A DNA stretch of 64,000 bases from Nezara viridula. Lineage: Eukaryota; Arthropoda; Insecta; Hemiptera; Pentatomidae. The stretch lies in assembly GCA_928085145.1 (NCBI GenBank), contig OV725079.1, forward strand, positions 74,322,338 through 74,386,337. Reading direction: 5' to 3'. How positions within the stretch are numbered: position 1 is the stretch's first letter; every line of letters begins with the position of its first letter. Below, one piece after another: positions 62,880 through 64,000 of the stretch. Made by a program: the position numbers and the translations under genes. A model generated the notes under the pieces. That model worked only from the letters and a program-made list of their open reading frames with translations, was not told where the DNA came from and searched no databases.

Positions 62880-64000
62880 CATAATAAATCACCAAATTCC
62901 ATTTATTAAATACAAAATCTTTGGAAAAAGCTTCTCATACTATTCAGCAGTAGAATATAAAATAAGTAAGGAGAAATTTAAGAAATAAGTAATAAATAAG
63001 AAAATAAGTAAGGAGAAATTTAGGAAAAGATAATAAATTAATGGATTGAAAATAGATCATATTTTATTACCATTTCCTAATTTTCGTGCTATTTTTTTTT
63101 TTTTTTTATATCAACATCAAGTAGTTCTTCTAACGAAAATTTGTGTTTTAATATTTTTGTTTGCGTTTGGTCCTTGCCCATAATATGTTTATTCTAAAAT
63201 CGTACTTGCGTAAATAAATTAATACAAATTAAAAAACAAATATCTTAAACCCTTTTACACAATTATTTCCTATTTCGGAAATGTTAAAATATAATTGTCA
63301 ACCACCCTTAGTCAACCACATAGAAACTTTGATACAAAAATAAAACCTTTATTGCATCCTCCTTTCTTATAAGTGTATTCATGTCAAAAATAAAATAATA
63401 CTCAGAGAATACTTACACAAGGAATTATTTCAGGAAAAGATTACTATACATCACTATTGATTTTTATTAAAATACTCTATAGAGAGTCCATAGTACTTAA
63501 CAGCCGATAGTGGGTAGCTTAACAGGCATAAGGAGCAGACCATATTAGCTAACCACATAGTCATATTACTGTCAGATTTTATTTTAAAAAAGATTCACAT
63601 TTAAATATTCATAGGAAAAAAAAATCAGATCAAAAGCACTCAGGGATGATTTCACTTACACAGGTTATGTTATGATTCGTATTATTAAAAGTATTCATCT
63701 TAAGAAGGAATGGACATTTTTAATTTGTTTCAATCTCTGTGACTGAGACATTGGGATAGAATGAACAAACGCCTTATAAATAATTAATCAAGCCATCAAA
63801 GGCTTAAATAAACAACAAAAGAGGTGCAATTAGCCTGGAGATTATGCATTCCGTTTTGGAGTCCCTTCACGATTCTCCAAAAAGTATGAGCCTTACAGGG
63901 CGCTAGCAAAGCGGAGGCGGGGTATGGCCTTTTCTTAAAACGACTTGAGTAGGCCCTCAGGGAGCCATAATTAACACCGCTACTAATTAAAGTTTCCAAG
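62880..64000. other. unassigned sequence; GC-richer segment at the right edge
   Basis: AAATAAGTAAGGAGAAATTT is repeated in tandem at 62961 and 63001. The final 170 bases (63830-64000) are GC-richer and end with CCATAATTAACACCGC and CTAATTAAAG, words like homeodomain binding sites. A minus-strand frame of 67 codons (63796-63999) crosses it without recognised motif. It could be a conserved non-coding element or an exon cut by the edge; the sequence alone does not decide. Confidence 0.3.

Overview
The window is eukaryotic, AT-rich and almost entirely made of transposable-element remains and short repeats. No host gene with recognisable exons is visible. The mix fits an arthropod, most likely an insect and possibly a hemipteran: Jockey-clade LINEs with 11-13 bp target-site duplications, a LINE with a YADD reverse transcriptase and a TTATTG-repeat tail, a tRNA-derived SINE, hAT-type miniature elements with 8 bp duplications, and hammerhead-like motifs of the Penelope type. 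The species assignment is inference. Bacterial features such as operons, ribosome binding sites and CRISPR arrays are absent.

Layout. 0-1.15 kb: the 3' part of a LINE with an open 369-codon reverse transcriptase, cut by the window edge. 1.4-17.4 kb: decayed Jockey 3' ends, Jockey-B 3' UTRs, two copies of a hAT-type element rich in CAAGAC repeats (8.5 and 11.7 kb), a nearly complete palindrome (12.7-13.3 kb), other short inverted-repeat elements, and a Jockey inserted in one of them (16.7-17.3 kb). 17.4-23.4 kb: mostly unassigned sequence plus a Jockey copy on the minus strand. 23.4-25.0 kb: a Jockey-type element with both ends, a perfect 13 bp target duplication and large internal deletions in ORF1 and ORF2. 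25-33.9 kb: an A/T-rich interspersed repeat, three SINE loci, a third hAT-type copy (26.7 kb) and several LINE fragments. 34-42 kb: a GC-richer unknown block, a LINE zinc-finger C-terminus, a CR1-like C-terminus, another SINE and a 275 bp hAT-type element. 42.3-47.4 kb: a cluster of direct and inverted copies of one LINE-derived repeat. 48.5-51.4 kb: Jockey-B, Jockey-A and CR1-like fragments. 51.6-52.85 kb: a tandem duplication carrying an inverted-repeat element in each unit. 53.5-55.7 kb: a long-inverted-repeat element with a palindromic element inside it and a LINE tail inside that. 56-64 kb: Penelope-like motifs, AT microsatellites, a Jockey-C fragment, a SINE, an inverted pair of Jockey 3' UTRs, and a 633 bp repeat with a 21 bp target duplication.

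How the parts relate. The elements do not form a pathway. LINE reverse transcriptases of the kinds seen here would have supplied the machinery for the SINE and for the internally deleted Jockey derivative. Absent hAT and other transposases would have moved the miniature elements. Nested insertions with readable target duplications give a partial order of events. Nearly every coding fragment is 5'-truncated or interrupted; none looks able to move on its own.
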